Positions 53,452 to 61,258 of a DNA stretch of 64,000 nt are shown here, piece after piece. The notes under the pieces are model-generated. The model was given only the letters and a program-made list of their open reading frames with translations, searched no databases and had not been told where the DNA came from. The DNA comes from 9FT-COMBO-48-23 sp964400675. Its GTDB lineage: Bacteria > Chloroflexota > Dehalococcoidia > GIF9 > UBA5629. Positions within the stretch are counted from its first letter, which is position 1; each line of letters opens with the position of its first letter. Position numbers and translations under genes: made by a program. Location: positions 62,001 through 126,000 of the forward strand of contig CAYNVO010000003.1 in assembly GCA_964400675.1 (NCBI GenBank), written 5' to 3'.

Positions 53452-54209
53452 AACGCCTTACCCGTCCTCCACAATTCATTCAGATAAATGATGTCTCGCT
53501 CATGGTCCATGCAGTCCCAATTTCCCTCGTGTTTGTATGCCATAACCTGCCCGCTTTCTGCCAACTGTTCCAGAGCGCCTACTTCAAAATCACAGTCTCC
53601 ATCTTCCGCTAAGTAATTTAACATTTCTTTATTGAAAACTATGAAGCCACCGTTAATTAAGCTTTTGGAAAACCGCGGTTTTTCTGTAAAAGAGTGAACC
53701 AGACCACCGTCTTCATCCAGTTCTCCAAACCGAGAGTGATGGTGTACGGCAGTAATAGTTACAATCTTGCCATGGGATTTATGAAACTCCAGCAACTTAT
53801 GCAAATTTATGTCAGCCAGTCCATCTCCATAAGTCAGCATATTGGTTTCTGAATCAAGGTACTTCTCAACTCTTTTTATCCTTCCGCCTTTTAGAGTATC
53901 CAGTCCTGTATCTGCCAGGGTAACCTTCCACTTGTCCTCACTGTGGGAACTGTGATATTTGATATCTCCAGATGAAAGGTCAATTGTGAAGTCGTTATTA
54001 ATAATCTCATACTGATAAAAATAGTTTTTAATAACGTTTGCTTTCTCTCCTAGGCAAATGATAAATTCATTAAACCCCTGGTGCGAATAGATTTTCATTA
54101 TGTGCCAGAGGATAGGTTTATTTCCTATAAGCACCATTGGTTTCGGTATGGCTTCGACTTGCTGACCCAGCCTTGTGCCCATGCCCCCGGCTAAGATTAC
54201 AACCTTCAT
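53433..54209 (-). CDS. rfbF: glucose-1-phosphate cytidylyltransferase, RfbF
   Basis: The 258-residue nucleotidyltransferase has VVILAGGMGTRLGQQVEAIPKPMVLIGNKPILWHIM, LTYGDGLADINL with the metal-binding Asp, RFGELDEDGG, FIVFNKEML and the C-terminal WDCMDHERDIIYLNELW. It makes CDP-glucose from CTP and glucose-1-phosphate, the first step of the rfbF-rfbG-C-methyltransferase-epimerase series that follows. The gap of 95 bp to the flippase gene upstream holds an AT-rich inverted repeat (ATTTTACTTT ... AAAGTAAAA) but no clear terminator. Confidence 0.95.
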   Translation of the reverse strand: MKVVILAGGMGTRLGQQVEAIPKPMVLIGNKPILWHIMKIYSHQGFNEFIICLGEKANVIKNYFYQYEIINNDFTIDLSSGDIKYHSSHSEDKWKVTLADTGLDTLKGGRIKRVEKYLDSETNMLTYGDGLADINLHKLLEFHKSHGKIVTITAVHHHSRFGELDEDGGLVHSFTEKPRFSKSLINGGFIVFNKEMLNYLAEDGDCDFEVGALEQLAESGQVMAYKHEGNWDCMDHERDIIYLNELWRTGKAFWKIWK

Positions 54210-54304
54210 ATTCTACCTTTCCCACATTTACTGCTTGTACTCTGTTTTTTTAATTTTACTTTAGCCCTCTACAAAAGTAAAACTGCTAGAAACACTGGTG
54301 AAAT

Positions 54305-55852
54305 CTAAACAAATCTCCTCAATATCCTCTTTATCGCTGTCAGGTTCATCCCCAACCTATCTTCGATGGCAAGAAGCATCATTATGTCCTCCTTATCAAA
54401 GCTTTTCGTCAGCAATAGGCATAGACCGTAAACAACCAGAAACAGGACAAAGATTAGAGGTAACATCCAATGGTTGACTACATACAAGTTTCTAGTAAGC
54501 GTATAAATGCTGGCTATAATTATACTGCAGGCCAGAAGTGGTTTCAGGTAGTTTTTGGTAAAGGGATGAATCCGATAAAGTTGATAAAGCATTACTGAAC
54601 AAAATATATTCGCCGCCAAATACGCTATAAGCAAGGCAATGGCAGCACCGATGATGCCCCACCTGGGGATAAGTGCTATGTTCAAAGCCACATTTAAGCC
54701 GGTTACGAGTACGCCACCTAACATCACCAGCCTTGTCTTGCCCAAAACAATTAAAGTCCAAGCGTTTTCTCCCACGAAAGCGTTAAGAACAAACCCCAGT
54801 GACAAGATTCTGAGCGCCATAGCCGCCTCGGTATAACCTGTGCCAAAAAAGAAGCTCAGGATAGCCTCCGGAAACAGGAACAAGAGCAGAAATAGGGGGA
54901 AAGAAGCGGAGAAAATCCACTTGGTTATAACCTGGTATGTCCTCTTAATCTCTGCCATGAGATTCTGAGAGTATAGCTGGGAGGCAATGGGAACATAAAT
55001 GAAACCCATTGAGGCAAGAATTACTGAGATTAGCTGAGCCAGGGGGACGGCAGCATTATAGAGGCCGACGACCTCCGCGGTCTTGAAATAACCAAGCATC
55101 AATGTATCTGTCCAACTCGAGATAGAGCCAAGCAGGAATATGCCGAGTAAAGGCAATGAAAAAAGCAAGAGCTCCTTGTCAGCCGGACTGATAATCGGGT
55201 ATCTCCTTGGGATGAAAGGAGCCGCTTTTAGCGTGAAAACGGCAAAGGCAATGCCGGTAAGGATAATGGAAGTAGAGAATGCATATATGCTTGTCGAAAA
55301 GGATAAACCGAGCAGTATAACCGGAAGCAAGAGCAGGGGAAACAACCCGCTCATTAGAATATCATAGAAGTATGCCTTTGGCTTAACATCATCAAAACCC
55401 CGGAAGATAGAGGCGAGTATATTTATCAAAACAAAGAAGGGAATGGCTATGGAGAATATCTTGAGAGTTGAAGCTAGTTCTGGCTCGTGAAATATTCGCG
55501 TTGAGACAATGTTGGAAGAAAAAAAGAGTACCAATGCTAATACAATGCTGGCAAGGATGGCTATTTTCAGGGATGAGGAAATGACTCCTTGAACTTTTGC
55601 CTCATCAGCTTTACCCCTGTAGTAGGCAATCTGGCGAGTGGTGCCTTGTTGAAAACCAAGGGTAGAAATTATAACAGCGATGTTCAATATTACCAAGGCT
55701 AAAGAAAAGATACCAAACTCGCTTTGAGAAAAAAACCTTGCCATAAGCACTCTGCCGCCAAAGGCGAACAGCATGCTTATCATACTACTGAAAAAGACAA
55801 TGGCAGTGCCTTTGGCTATCTTCTGAAGAGACTGGTTCACAATCTCGGACAT
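54305..55852 (-). CDS. polysaccharide/lipid-linked oligosaccharide flippase, Wzx-like (MOP superfamily)
   Basis: The 515-residue integral membrane protein has about 13-14 helices and the MOP-family pattern: GTAIVFFSSMISMLFAFGGRVLMARFF, EFGIFSLALVILNIA, LGFQQGTTRQIAYY, and Pro-rich later helices. It would flip the completed lipid-linked glycan to the outer face for STT3. It is the first gene of the minus-strand run down to about 49.5 kb. Upstream is a 7-bp-periodic repeat array. Confidence 0.88.
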   Translation of the reverse strand: MSEIVNQSLQKIAKGTAIVFFSSMISMLFAFGGRVLMARFFSQSEFGIFSLALVILNIAVIISTLGFQQGTTRQIAYYRGKADEAKVQGVISSSLKIAILASIVLALVLFFSSNIVSTRIFHEPELASTLKIFSIAIPFFVLINILASIFRGFDDVKPKAYFYDILMSGLFPLLLLPVILLGLSFSTSIYAFSTSIILTGIAFAVFTLKAAPFIPRRYPIISPADKELLLFSLPLLGIFLLGSISSWTDTLMLGYFKTAEVVGLYNAAVPLAQLISVILASMGFIYVPIASQLYSQNLMAEIKRTYQVITKWIFSASFPLFLLLFLFPEAILSFFFGTGYTEAAMALRILSLGFVLNAFVGENAWTLIVLGKTRLVMLGGVLVTGLNVALNIALIPRWGIIGAAIALLIAYLAANIFCSVMLYQLYRIHPFTKNYLKPLLACSIIIASIYTLTRNLYVVNHWMLPLIFVLFLVVYGLCLLLTKSFDKEDIMMLLAIEDRLGMNLTAIKRILRRFV

Positions 55853-55898
55853 AACAGCGGCTATTATAGGGAAAGATTAGACCCAAGTAAATAGACTC

Positions 55899-56060
55899 GG
55901 TCAGCAATCAACAGTCAGGAGTCAGCAAACGGTCAGTAGTTAGCAAACAGCAAACAGCAGTCAGTTATCAGCTATCAGTGGGCAGGAGTCAGGAGTCAGC
56001 GGGCAGGGGGCAAAATCAAAAATTAAAAGTTAAAAGTCAAAACGACAGATAAAAAGTTAA
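55899..56060 (+). repeat. long heptad-periodic array (AGTCAGC family, grading into AAAAGTT)
   Basis: Read in 7-bp steps the sequence is GTCAGCA ACGGTC-type units, then AGCAAAC AGCAAAC, AGCAGTC AGTTATC, AGCTATC AGTGGGC, AGGAGTC AGGAGTC and AGCGGGC AGGGGGC. It continues as AAAATCA AAAATTA, then AAAGTTA AAAGTCA. A shorter array of the same family and direction lies at 56778-56822. It fills the 300-bp gap between the flippase gene and the toxin gene; no coding sequence is seen. Confidence 0.75.
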
Positions 56061-56120
56061 AAAAGTGCTTATTTGGCAAAATAAAAGTATGTAGTTGCGC
56101 TGCTATAGCCCCGCCCGGGT

Positions 56121-56144
56121 GACCATAAAGGTCGCGGCTGCATT
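56121..56144 (+). repeat. left direct repeat next to the toxin-antitoxin pair
   Basis: GACCATAAAGGTC followed by GCGGCTGCATT. The same sequence with few changes (GACCTTAAAAGGTC, GCGGCTACATT) lies in the same direction at 56901-56924. The two enclose the toxin and antitoxin genes. Confidence 0.65.
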
Positions 56145-56152
56145 ATCTCAGT

Positions 56153-56497
56153 TCATTCCAGACCTAAAATCATCTTGAGAGCTATACCAACCTCCATTAA
56201 GTATTCTTCTCCGATGCTGCCAATCCTGCGTACTAGCCTTCTTTTATCGATGACTCTTATCTGCTCACATAAAAGTATTGAATCTTCTGTTAATCCACCA
56301 ACACCAGCAGGTATCCTCACATGGGAAGGTAGCTTAACCTCTCGTATCCTTGTGGTGAATGGCATGATAACCGTGTGAGGGCTAGCCGCATTTGCTTTGT
56401 CTATCTGTATTATTAGAGCAGGTCTTATGCCTGCTTGTTCTGCGCCTACAACAGGATTTAAATCGACTAAGAAAATATCTCCTCTTTTTATTTCCAC
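56153..56497 (-). CDS. mazF: MazF/PemK-family toxin endoribonuclease
   Basis: The 114-residue protein has the family core: KRGDIFLVDLNPVVGAEQAGIRPALII with the catalytic Arg, VIMPFTTRI, LPSHVRIPA, GLTEDSILLCEQIRVIDKRRL. It is a ribosome-independent mRNA interferase inhibited by its antitoxin partner. Its start overlaps the antitoxin gene by 10 bp, the usual antitoxin-first coupling. The pair is bracketed by direct repeats and heptad arrays, as if inserted as a cassette. Confidence 0.93.
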   Translation of the reverse strand: MEIKRGDIFLVDLNPVVGAEQAGIRPALIIQIDKANAASPHTVIMPFTTRIREVKLPSHVRIPAGVGGLTEDSILLCEQIRVIDKRRLVRRIGSIGEEYLMEVGIALKMILGLE

Positions 56498-56688
56498 TTT
56501 ATCTTCCCAGCGACCAGCATCTTTTCGTAGGCTGATAGTTGGTCCAAATAGTCGCCCATGCCATATTCTGCCACCTCAGATTGCCCCTTACCTTTCGCCT
56601 CCAAAAATTCGACGAAGTCGGCGATTTCCTCGAGCTTATCCTCCGGTAAAGATTTTATCTTTCTGGTGAGGTGTTCTCTAATCGCCAT
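56488..56688 (-). CDS. antitoxin of the MazF-type system (DUF2281-like)
   Basis: The small acidic/basic protein of about 66 residues starts MAIREHLTRKIKSLPEDKLEEI, continues ADFVEFLEAKGK and ends in a short toxin-binding-like tail (MGDYLDQLSAYEKMLVAGK). The motif LPEDKLEEIADFVEFL is typical of DUF2281-type antitoxins. The ATG at 56688 is chosen because AAGGAG lies 9 nt upstream; the frame stays open to 56745 with weaker starts. No HTH or ribbon-helix-helix is evident in the short form. Confidence 0.8.
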   Translation of the reverse strand: MAIREHLTRKIKSLPEDKLEEIADFVEFLEAKGKGQSEVAEYGMGDYLDQLSAYEKMLVAGKIKWK

Positions 56689-56777
56689 CTTAACCATCTC
56701 CTTTGCTCTTAATTCTGTCACCTTGCTTCTGGTAAATTCTAACACATTTGGGACATTGATGTTTTACCCTGGGTGCG

Positions 56778-56822
56778 AGTCAGCAGTCAGCCATCAGCTA
56801 TCAGCTGTCAGCAGGCAGCTAG
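56778..56822 (+). repeat. heptad-periodic array (AGTCAGC family)
   Basis: Six consecutive 7-bp units: AGTCAGC AGTCAGC, CATCAGC TATCAGC, TGTCAGC AGGCAGC, then TAG. It has the same family and direction as 55899-56060, on the other side of the toxin-antitoxin pair and just upstream of its probable promoter. Confidence 0.85.
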
Positions 56823-56841
56823 CTCTACAGAATGGTGTAAG

Positions 56842-56879
56842 CGGGATTGCCACGTCTCTGATGCTCCTCGCAATGACAG
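56842..56879 (+). repeat. REP-like intergenic element
   Basis: CGGGATTGCCACGTCTCTG followed by ATGCTCCTCGCAATGACAG, a REP-type sequence whose ends (GGGATTGC / GCAATGAC) are partly complementary. It is related to 30634-30694. Confidence 0.55.
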
Positions 56880-56898
56880 GCGACACCCCACCATAGAG

Positions 56899-56924
56899 CG
56901 ACCTTAAAAGGTCGCGGCTACATT
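56899..56924 (+). repeat. right direct repeat next to the toxin-antitoxin pair
   Basis: GCGACCTTAAAAGGTCGC is a perfect 18-bp palindrome followed by GGCTACATT. It is the counterpart of 56121-56144. Confidence 0.65.
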
Positions 56925-57015
56925 GCTGATGATTGACATTTTGTTGAAGGTTCAATTCTAGAAGAGGCGCTAGATGGGAGAAGATGAAAATAAGTTTAAC
57001 ACAGTCTATTGCACC

Positions 57016-60000
57016 TTAATCTCCAATATACTCAAAAATCTTTACCTCGGGAATCAGACCACCGCTGGGCATTGTCTTGGAGCCATTGGAACTATAAACA
57101 AGTTTGTAATGTTCTAAGGCTTGTAAAGGCACAGGGCTGACAAACGGGTCGTCGTTGACTATTCTGTAATTACCCGATTCCTGGCTTGAGATATAAGCTT
57201 CGGCTTCCTCGTAGCTGGGGAGGGATTTGGCGCTGGTGATTTCCTTGTAAGGCTGACCCTCACGGCTGACTCTTTCTTCAAAGGAAATCACTATAGAGCT
57301 GCGGGGCACAACTTGCTTTCCATCGAAATTATATAGTCTGATAAGTAATGAGCGGTAGTATTCAGGATACAACAGTATTACCGGCTCAAGCTTGTCTTCC
57401 CGTGGCTGGTAGTAGACATCAAAAAACTTCTCCGGGCTGTTCCCGCTAAGGGTTGCCACCGCCTGAAATTTGCCACCTATAAGCATGGCTGTGGAATAGT
57501 CGACGATTACATAATTTGAGCCCCGCTCTTGCATTACGTCAGCGCCGATGAGCTTTTGGATTTGACCAGTCTGGGCAATAAAGGATGCGGAATTGGCCGC
57601 CCAGGCAATGCCTCCAGCGTTGGTAGCATAACAGCGATAGTAGTAGGTGCGACCACTGGTTAAGCCAGAGATATCGGTATAGAAAGCTCCTGTATCTTTA
57701 ATCCCCAAATTGATGTCATTAGCCCAGTTATCCAGATTGGTGCCGCCATCGCTATCGTCCCAGCAGACGTGGGCGGTGGTGGCTGTACTACCGGTGGAGG
57801 TCAAATTGCCGTTGAGTCTGGCTGATGAGGCCGTGGTATTGGAAGCACCGCTGGCATTGGTTACCATAGGTGCTGTCAGCGATGGCGGTAGAGAAGCAGT
57901 GCCATAGCCAGCCTGGAGCAGTAGAAACTGAGAGGAAAAAAATCCAATACCTGCGGAACTGGGAAAAGTGAAGTCGGAGTAAGAGGCAGCCTTGTATCTA
58001 CAGGTGCCGGTTAGTCCTGAATAGCCGACGATAGGGACATCAGAGTTAAAAGCCAGCCAGTAGGCGGTATCCGAGGTGACGCTGGTAGCGGGGAGGGTTA
58101 TGGTATTCCAACCGGATACCACCGCCGTGCTGGTATCAACTTTATTGAGCAAGGTGCCAGGCTCACCGTTCCAATCGGAGTAAATGGCTATCTTGACATT
58201 GCCTGAGTCAAAGCAGTTGAGCCTGATTTCGGTGATATAGCCTGTTGAGGAGGCGGTGAATTTACTCAGGACAACATGGTCGGCACCACATAAGCCCAAT
58301 CCTGCAATATCGTCAGCGCCGATGAGCTTTTGGATTTGACCAGTCTGGGCAATAAAGGATGCGGAATTGGCCGCCCAGGCAATGCCTCCAGCGTTGGTAG
58401 CATAACAGCGATAGTAGTAGGTGCGACCACTGGTTAAGCCAGAGATATCGGTATAGAAAGCTCCTGTATCTTTAATCCCCAAATTGATGTCATTAGCCCA
58501 GTTATCCAGATTGGTGCCGCCATCGCTATCGTCCCAGCAGACGTGGGCGGTGGTGGCTGTACTACCGGTGGAGGTCAAATTGCCGTTGAGTCTGGCTGAT
58601 GAGGCCGTGGTATTGGAAGCACCGCTGGCATTGGTTACCATAGGTGCTGTCAGCGATGGCGGTAGAGAAGCAGTGCCATAGCCAGCCTGGAGCAGTAGAA
58701 ACTGAGAGGAAAAAAATCCAATACCTGCGGAACTGGGAAAAGTGAAGTCGGAGTAAGAGGCAGCCTTGTATCTACAGGTGCCGGTTAGTCCTGAATAGCC
58801 GACGATAGGGACATCAGAGTTAAAAGCCAGCCAGTAGGCGGTATCCGAGGTGACGCTGGTAGCGGGGAGGGTTATGGTATTCCAACCGGATACCACCGCC
58901 GTGCTGGTATCAACTTTATTGAGCAAGGTGCCAGGCTCACCGTTCCAATCGGAGTAAATGGCTATCTTGACATTGCCTGAGTCAAAGCAGTTGAGCCTGA
59001 TTTCGGTGATATAGCCTGTGGAGGAGGCGATGAATTTACTCAGGACAACATGGTCGGCACCACATAAGTCCACGCCTGAGGTAGCATAGTAAGCTGCAGC
59101 CTCATCTTGTGCAGCAAAAACAATAGCTTCCCCCCTATGGCCAGTACCAGGGTTGGATTTGGGTATACGATGGCCGATGCGGGTTATCCAATAGCCATAG
59201 TCCCACCAGGCAGTAACACCGTAAGCAGTCTGGGGATAATTATAGCTTTCACCTGGCAGTGGTGGCTCGTAGAGGTCGTAGTAAAAATCGGGATTGTCGA
59301 ATGGGTCCGGGGTATTGTCCTTCAGCCAGGAGAGAGATTCGTACCAGGCATCGCTGGGGGCAAACGGTGCATATTTAGCAGCGTTGATTGGCGGCTCGGC
59401 ACCGCCAGGCAAAGGTCCTATATTGGGATAGAAGACAAGGAAGATGACAACAATCATGCCCAGTGCCATATTCACCGGATTAGCCCTAGACCGCGAGCTA
59501 TCCCGTTGCCTCTTTTTTTGCCTGTCTTTCTTTTTTGCCTCTATAAGTGCTTCTGCAGGCTTGGCAGCCTTCTCTCTGAAGCCGCTGAACTCAAGGATTA
59601 ACCATGATAAGTAACCAGCGAGCAAGGCCACATTAATAACAAAGTAATAGGCAAAGCGGCGCATAGACAAGGTAGCTGCTAGCATCACCAGGCTCCAGAT
59701 GATAAACAGCGTCTTATCGGTTTCGCCTCGCTTAATAACAGAGTAGATGAGTATGCCCAGGGAGACAAAGCAGAGGAAAAAGCTGGTGGTGAAATTAGCC
59801 CAGGCGACGGTTAGCGAGAAATTGCCACCGGGAAAGAGCAGTGGCTCCATCTCATAAACAGTTGTTCCAGTAGGCCAGGCGAAGATGCCTAAACTTCCTA
59901 TCATGGCACGAAGAAGAGCCGGATTAACGATATGGAAAATTGCCAGGCTGACTAGACCAAGACCGAGGATAGCTGCCGGATAGAAGATTGGCTTTATGCT

Positions 60001-60912
60001 GCGGCTAGCCATGAAGCTAGAAAGGACGGTTAAAGCTATGGGGACAAGGATAACAATAAAGAGAGAGGCTAAAGACATCAGGCTCGGAGAGGCGGGCAAA
60101 AACATCAGCAGGGCAACAATGAAAGTAATGGTGCTGACAAAACAGAGGTAGCCAGTAGCCCTACCCCTCAAGTGGTCGATAATAAACTGGAGTACAAGAT
60201 AGACAAAGATAATTAAGACAAACAGCAGCGCTCCCATCCATGTTAGAAAGTAAATCCCAAGGAAGATGCCAGCCAGAAGGCTGTAGATAAATGGCTTGAC
60301 TATAGTCCTCCAGCCCCGGGATTTCACATGTTTGAAAGTCATTCCGCTTTGCGTTGCGCTTTTCACCGCCAAGATAAGGAACAGCATAGCCACCGTGGTG
60401 AATAGCACTTCGGCAACATGGTAGTCAGTGAAGCCCAGTATTGACCTGCCAAGAAATTCACCGGGAAGAACGGCAATCAAGCCGGCAGCTAGTATACCAG
60501 CCCAGCGATTGAACAGCGTCTTACCGATGAAATAGACCGGGATGACGGTCAAGGCGCCCAGTATTGCCGGGAAATAGACGCCAACAATATCAACCGTGTG
60601 TTGGGTTGGTGAGCCCAAGCCAACAAGCCAGGTAATGCCGGCGAGGAAATAGACAAAAAAATTAAGCGGACCAGGCCCACCACCACCCGGATAGAGCAAA
60701 TAAGGGTCAAAGGAATTAAGATGAGGAAAATTATGAACAAGATTGTCAACTATACGCATAAAATAGTAAGCGTCAACTCCGGTGAATTTTATCCAGTCGC
60801 CAACGAATACCTGGTCATAGGGGAGAGCAACTCGGAGATATAGGGCAACACCGAAGAAAAGGGCAACTATTATGCCGGCAACGAGTCTGGAGGGGAAGCT
60901 ATTCTGGTTCAT
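57016..60912 (-). CDS. stt3: STT3/AglB/PglB-type oligosaccharyltransferase with duplicated beta-sandwich modules inserted in its soluble domain
   Basis: The 1,298-residue protein (ATG 60912) transfers a lipid-linked glycan to Asn of exported proteins. About 13 N-terminal helices carry the first catalytic Asp region (FTGVDAYYFMRI) and the second acidic loop (GFTDYHVAEVLF). The soluble domain starts near residue 535 and has the WWDYG hallmark at 569-573. Two copies of a 258-residue module are then inserted at about 615-1125. Each has an anchor-type beta-sandwich (LCGADHVVLSKF ... GYSGLTGTCRYKA) followed by an FN3-like part (DISGLTSGRTYYYRCYATN). After them the STT3 fold resumes with SNYVIVDYSTAM. 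An in-frame upstream extension to 61068 is REP-repeat sequence and is rejected. It is roughly 500 residues longer than usual. Confidence 0.92.
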   Translation of the reverse strand: MNQNSFPSRLVAGIIVALFFGVALYLRVALPYDQVFVGDWIKFTGVDAYYFMRIVDNLVHNFPHLNSFDPYLLYPGGGGPGPLNFFVYFLAGITWLVGLGSPTQHTVDIVGVYFPAILGALTVIPVYFIGKTLFNRWAGILAAGLIAVLPGEFLGRSILGFTDYHVAEVLFTTVAMLFLILAVKSATQSGMTFKHVKSRGWRTIVKPFIYSLLAGIFLGIYFLTWMGALLFVLIIFVYLVLQFIIDHLRGRATGYLCFVSTITFIVALLMFLPASPSLMSLASLFIVILVPIALTVLSSFMASRSIKPIFYPAAILGLGLVSLAIFHIVNPALLRAMIGSLGIFAWPTGTTVYEMEPLLFPGGNFSLTVAWANFTTSFFLCFVSLGILIYSVIKRGETDKTLFIIWSLVMLAATLSMRRFAYYFVINVALLAGYLSWLILEFSGFREKAAKPAEALIEAKKKDRQKKRQRDSSRSRANPVNMALGMIVVIFLVFYPNIGPLPGGAEPPINAAKYAPFAPSDAWYESLSWLKDNTPDPFDNPDFYYDLYEPPLPGESYNYPQTAYGVTAWWDYGYWITRIGHRIPKSNPGTGHRGEAIVFAAQDEAAAYYATSGVDLCGADHVVLSKFIASSTGYITEIRLNCFDSGNVKIAIYSDWNGEPGTLLNKVDTSTAVVSGWNTITLPATSVTSDTAYWLAFNSDVPIVGYSGLTGTCRYKAASYSDFTFPSSAGIGFFSSQFLLLQAGYGTASLPPSLTAPMVTNASGASNTTASSARLNGNLTSTGSTATTAHVCWDDSDGGTNLDNWANDINLGIKDTGAFYTDISGLTSGRTYYYRCYATNAGGIAWAANSASFIAQTGQIQKLIGADDIAGLGLCGADHVVLSKFTASSTGYITEIRLNCFDSGNVKIAIYSDWNGEPGTLLNKVDTSTAVVSGWNTITLPATSVTSDTAYWLAFNSDVPIVGYSGLTGTCRYKAASYSDFTFPSSAGIGFFSSQFLLLQAGYGTASLPPSLTAPMVTNASGASNTTASSARLNGNLTSTGSTATTAHVCWDDSDGGTNLDNWANDINLGIKDTGAFYTDISGLTSGRTYYYRCYATNAGGIAWAANSASFIAQTGQIQKLIGADVMQERGSNYVIVDYSTAMLIGGKFQAVATLSGNSPEKFFDVYYQPREDKLEPVILLYPEYYRSLLIRLYNFDGKQVVPRSSIVISFEERVSREGQPYKEITSAKSLPSYEEAEAYISSQESGNYRIVNDDPFVSPVPLQALEHYKLVYSSNGSKTMPSGGLIPEVKIFEYIGD
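57537..58294 (-). repeat. 774-bp internal tandem duplication, C-terminal copy
   Basis: 758 bp that recur at 58311-59068 with only about two to three differences (GTTGAG/GTGGAG and GCGGTG/GCGATG near one end, giving SKFTASS versus SKFIASS). A 16-bp joint (58295-58310) separates the copies. It encodes one beta-sandwich plus FN3-like module of the STT3 protein. Confidence 0.97.
58311..59068 (-). repeat. 774-bp internal tandem duplication, N-terminal copy
   Basis: Near-identical to 57537-58294 at an exact offset of 774 bp (258 codons), so the reading frame is kept. The near identity, including silent positions, points to a recent duplication or ongoing gene conversion. Confidence 0.97.
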
Positions 60913-60982
60913 CACATTAATTATGAGAGAGATTATAGCCTTGTTTTGACAGTGGCGCAAGATGATTACTCGTTTTACATTT

Positions 60983-61059
60983 ACCCTGTCATCCTGAGGG
61001 ATCCCTTCGTCTTCTGTCATCCTGAGGGAGTGAAACAACCGAAGGATCTGGCTCAGGGT
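60983..61059 (+). repeat. REP-like element with CTGTCATCCTGAGGGA units
   Basis: Two copies of CTGTCATCCTGAGGGA lie within ACCCTG ... CAGGGT, with GAAGGATCTGGCTCAGGGT at the end. It occupies the 346-bp gap between the divergent STT3 and surE genes and is translated only in the spurious N-terminal extension of STT3. Confidence 0.6.
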
Positions 61060-61206
61060 AAACTCCACGACTGAAGAATCATGCCCAAACTGAATTCTAC
61101 AACCGACCTGCGAAATTCTTCCCCTTCACCGCGTTCAGGGTCAGAATGACATCTGGCGAGATGCTAACAATGGCACGCGGGGAGAATTGCCCAGCAATTT
61201 TGGAGT

Positions 61207-61235
61207 TTGTCCTACGGTGGCTGATGTGATAAACT
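61207..61235 (+). promoter_or_regulatory. candidate promoter of surE
   Basis: TTGTCC (61207-61212), a 17-nt spacer and TAAACT (61230-61235) lie 24 bp before the surE ATG. This would give a very short leader without a good ribosome site. Confidence 0.35.
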
Positions 61236-61258
61236 CGAACGGTTTTGGTGTTACTCCT

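Noticed and set aside
55899..56060. CRISPR array
   Set aside because: Units are 7 bp with no spacer-repeat alternation of 25-40 bp and no cas genes nearby.
57537..59068. Two inserted mobile elements in the STT3 gene
   Set aside because: The repeated unit is in frame, encodes secreted-type beta domains, and has no terminal inverted repeats or transposase; tandem duplication is simpler.
60913..61068. N-terminal extension of STT3 to 61068
   Set aside because: The 52 extra residues are translated REP-type repeat sequence; MNQNSF at 60912 begins just before the first membrane helix.
61187..61258. Upstream start of SurE
   Set aside because: SurE family proteins begin at the catalytic DD-containing strand (MKILVSNDDG); the extension overlaps a candidate promoter.
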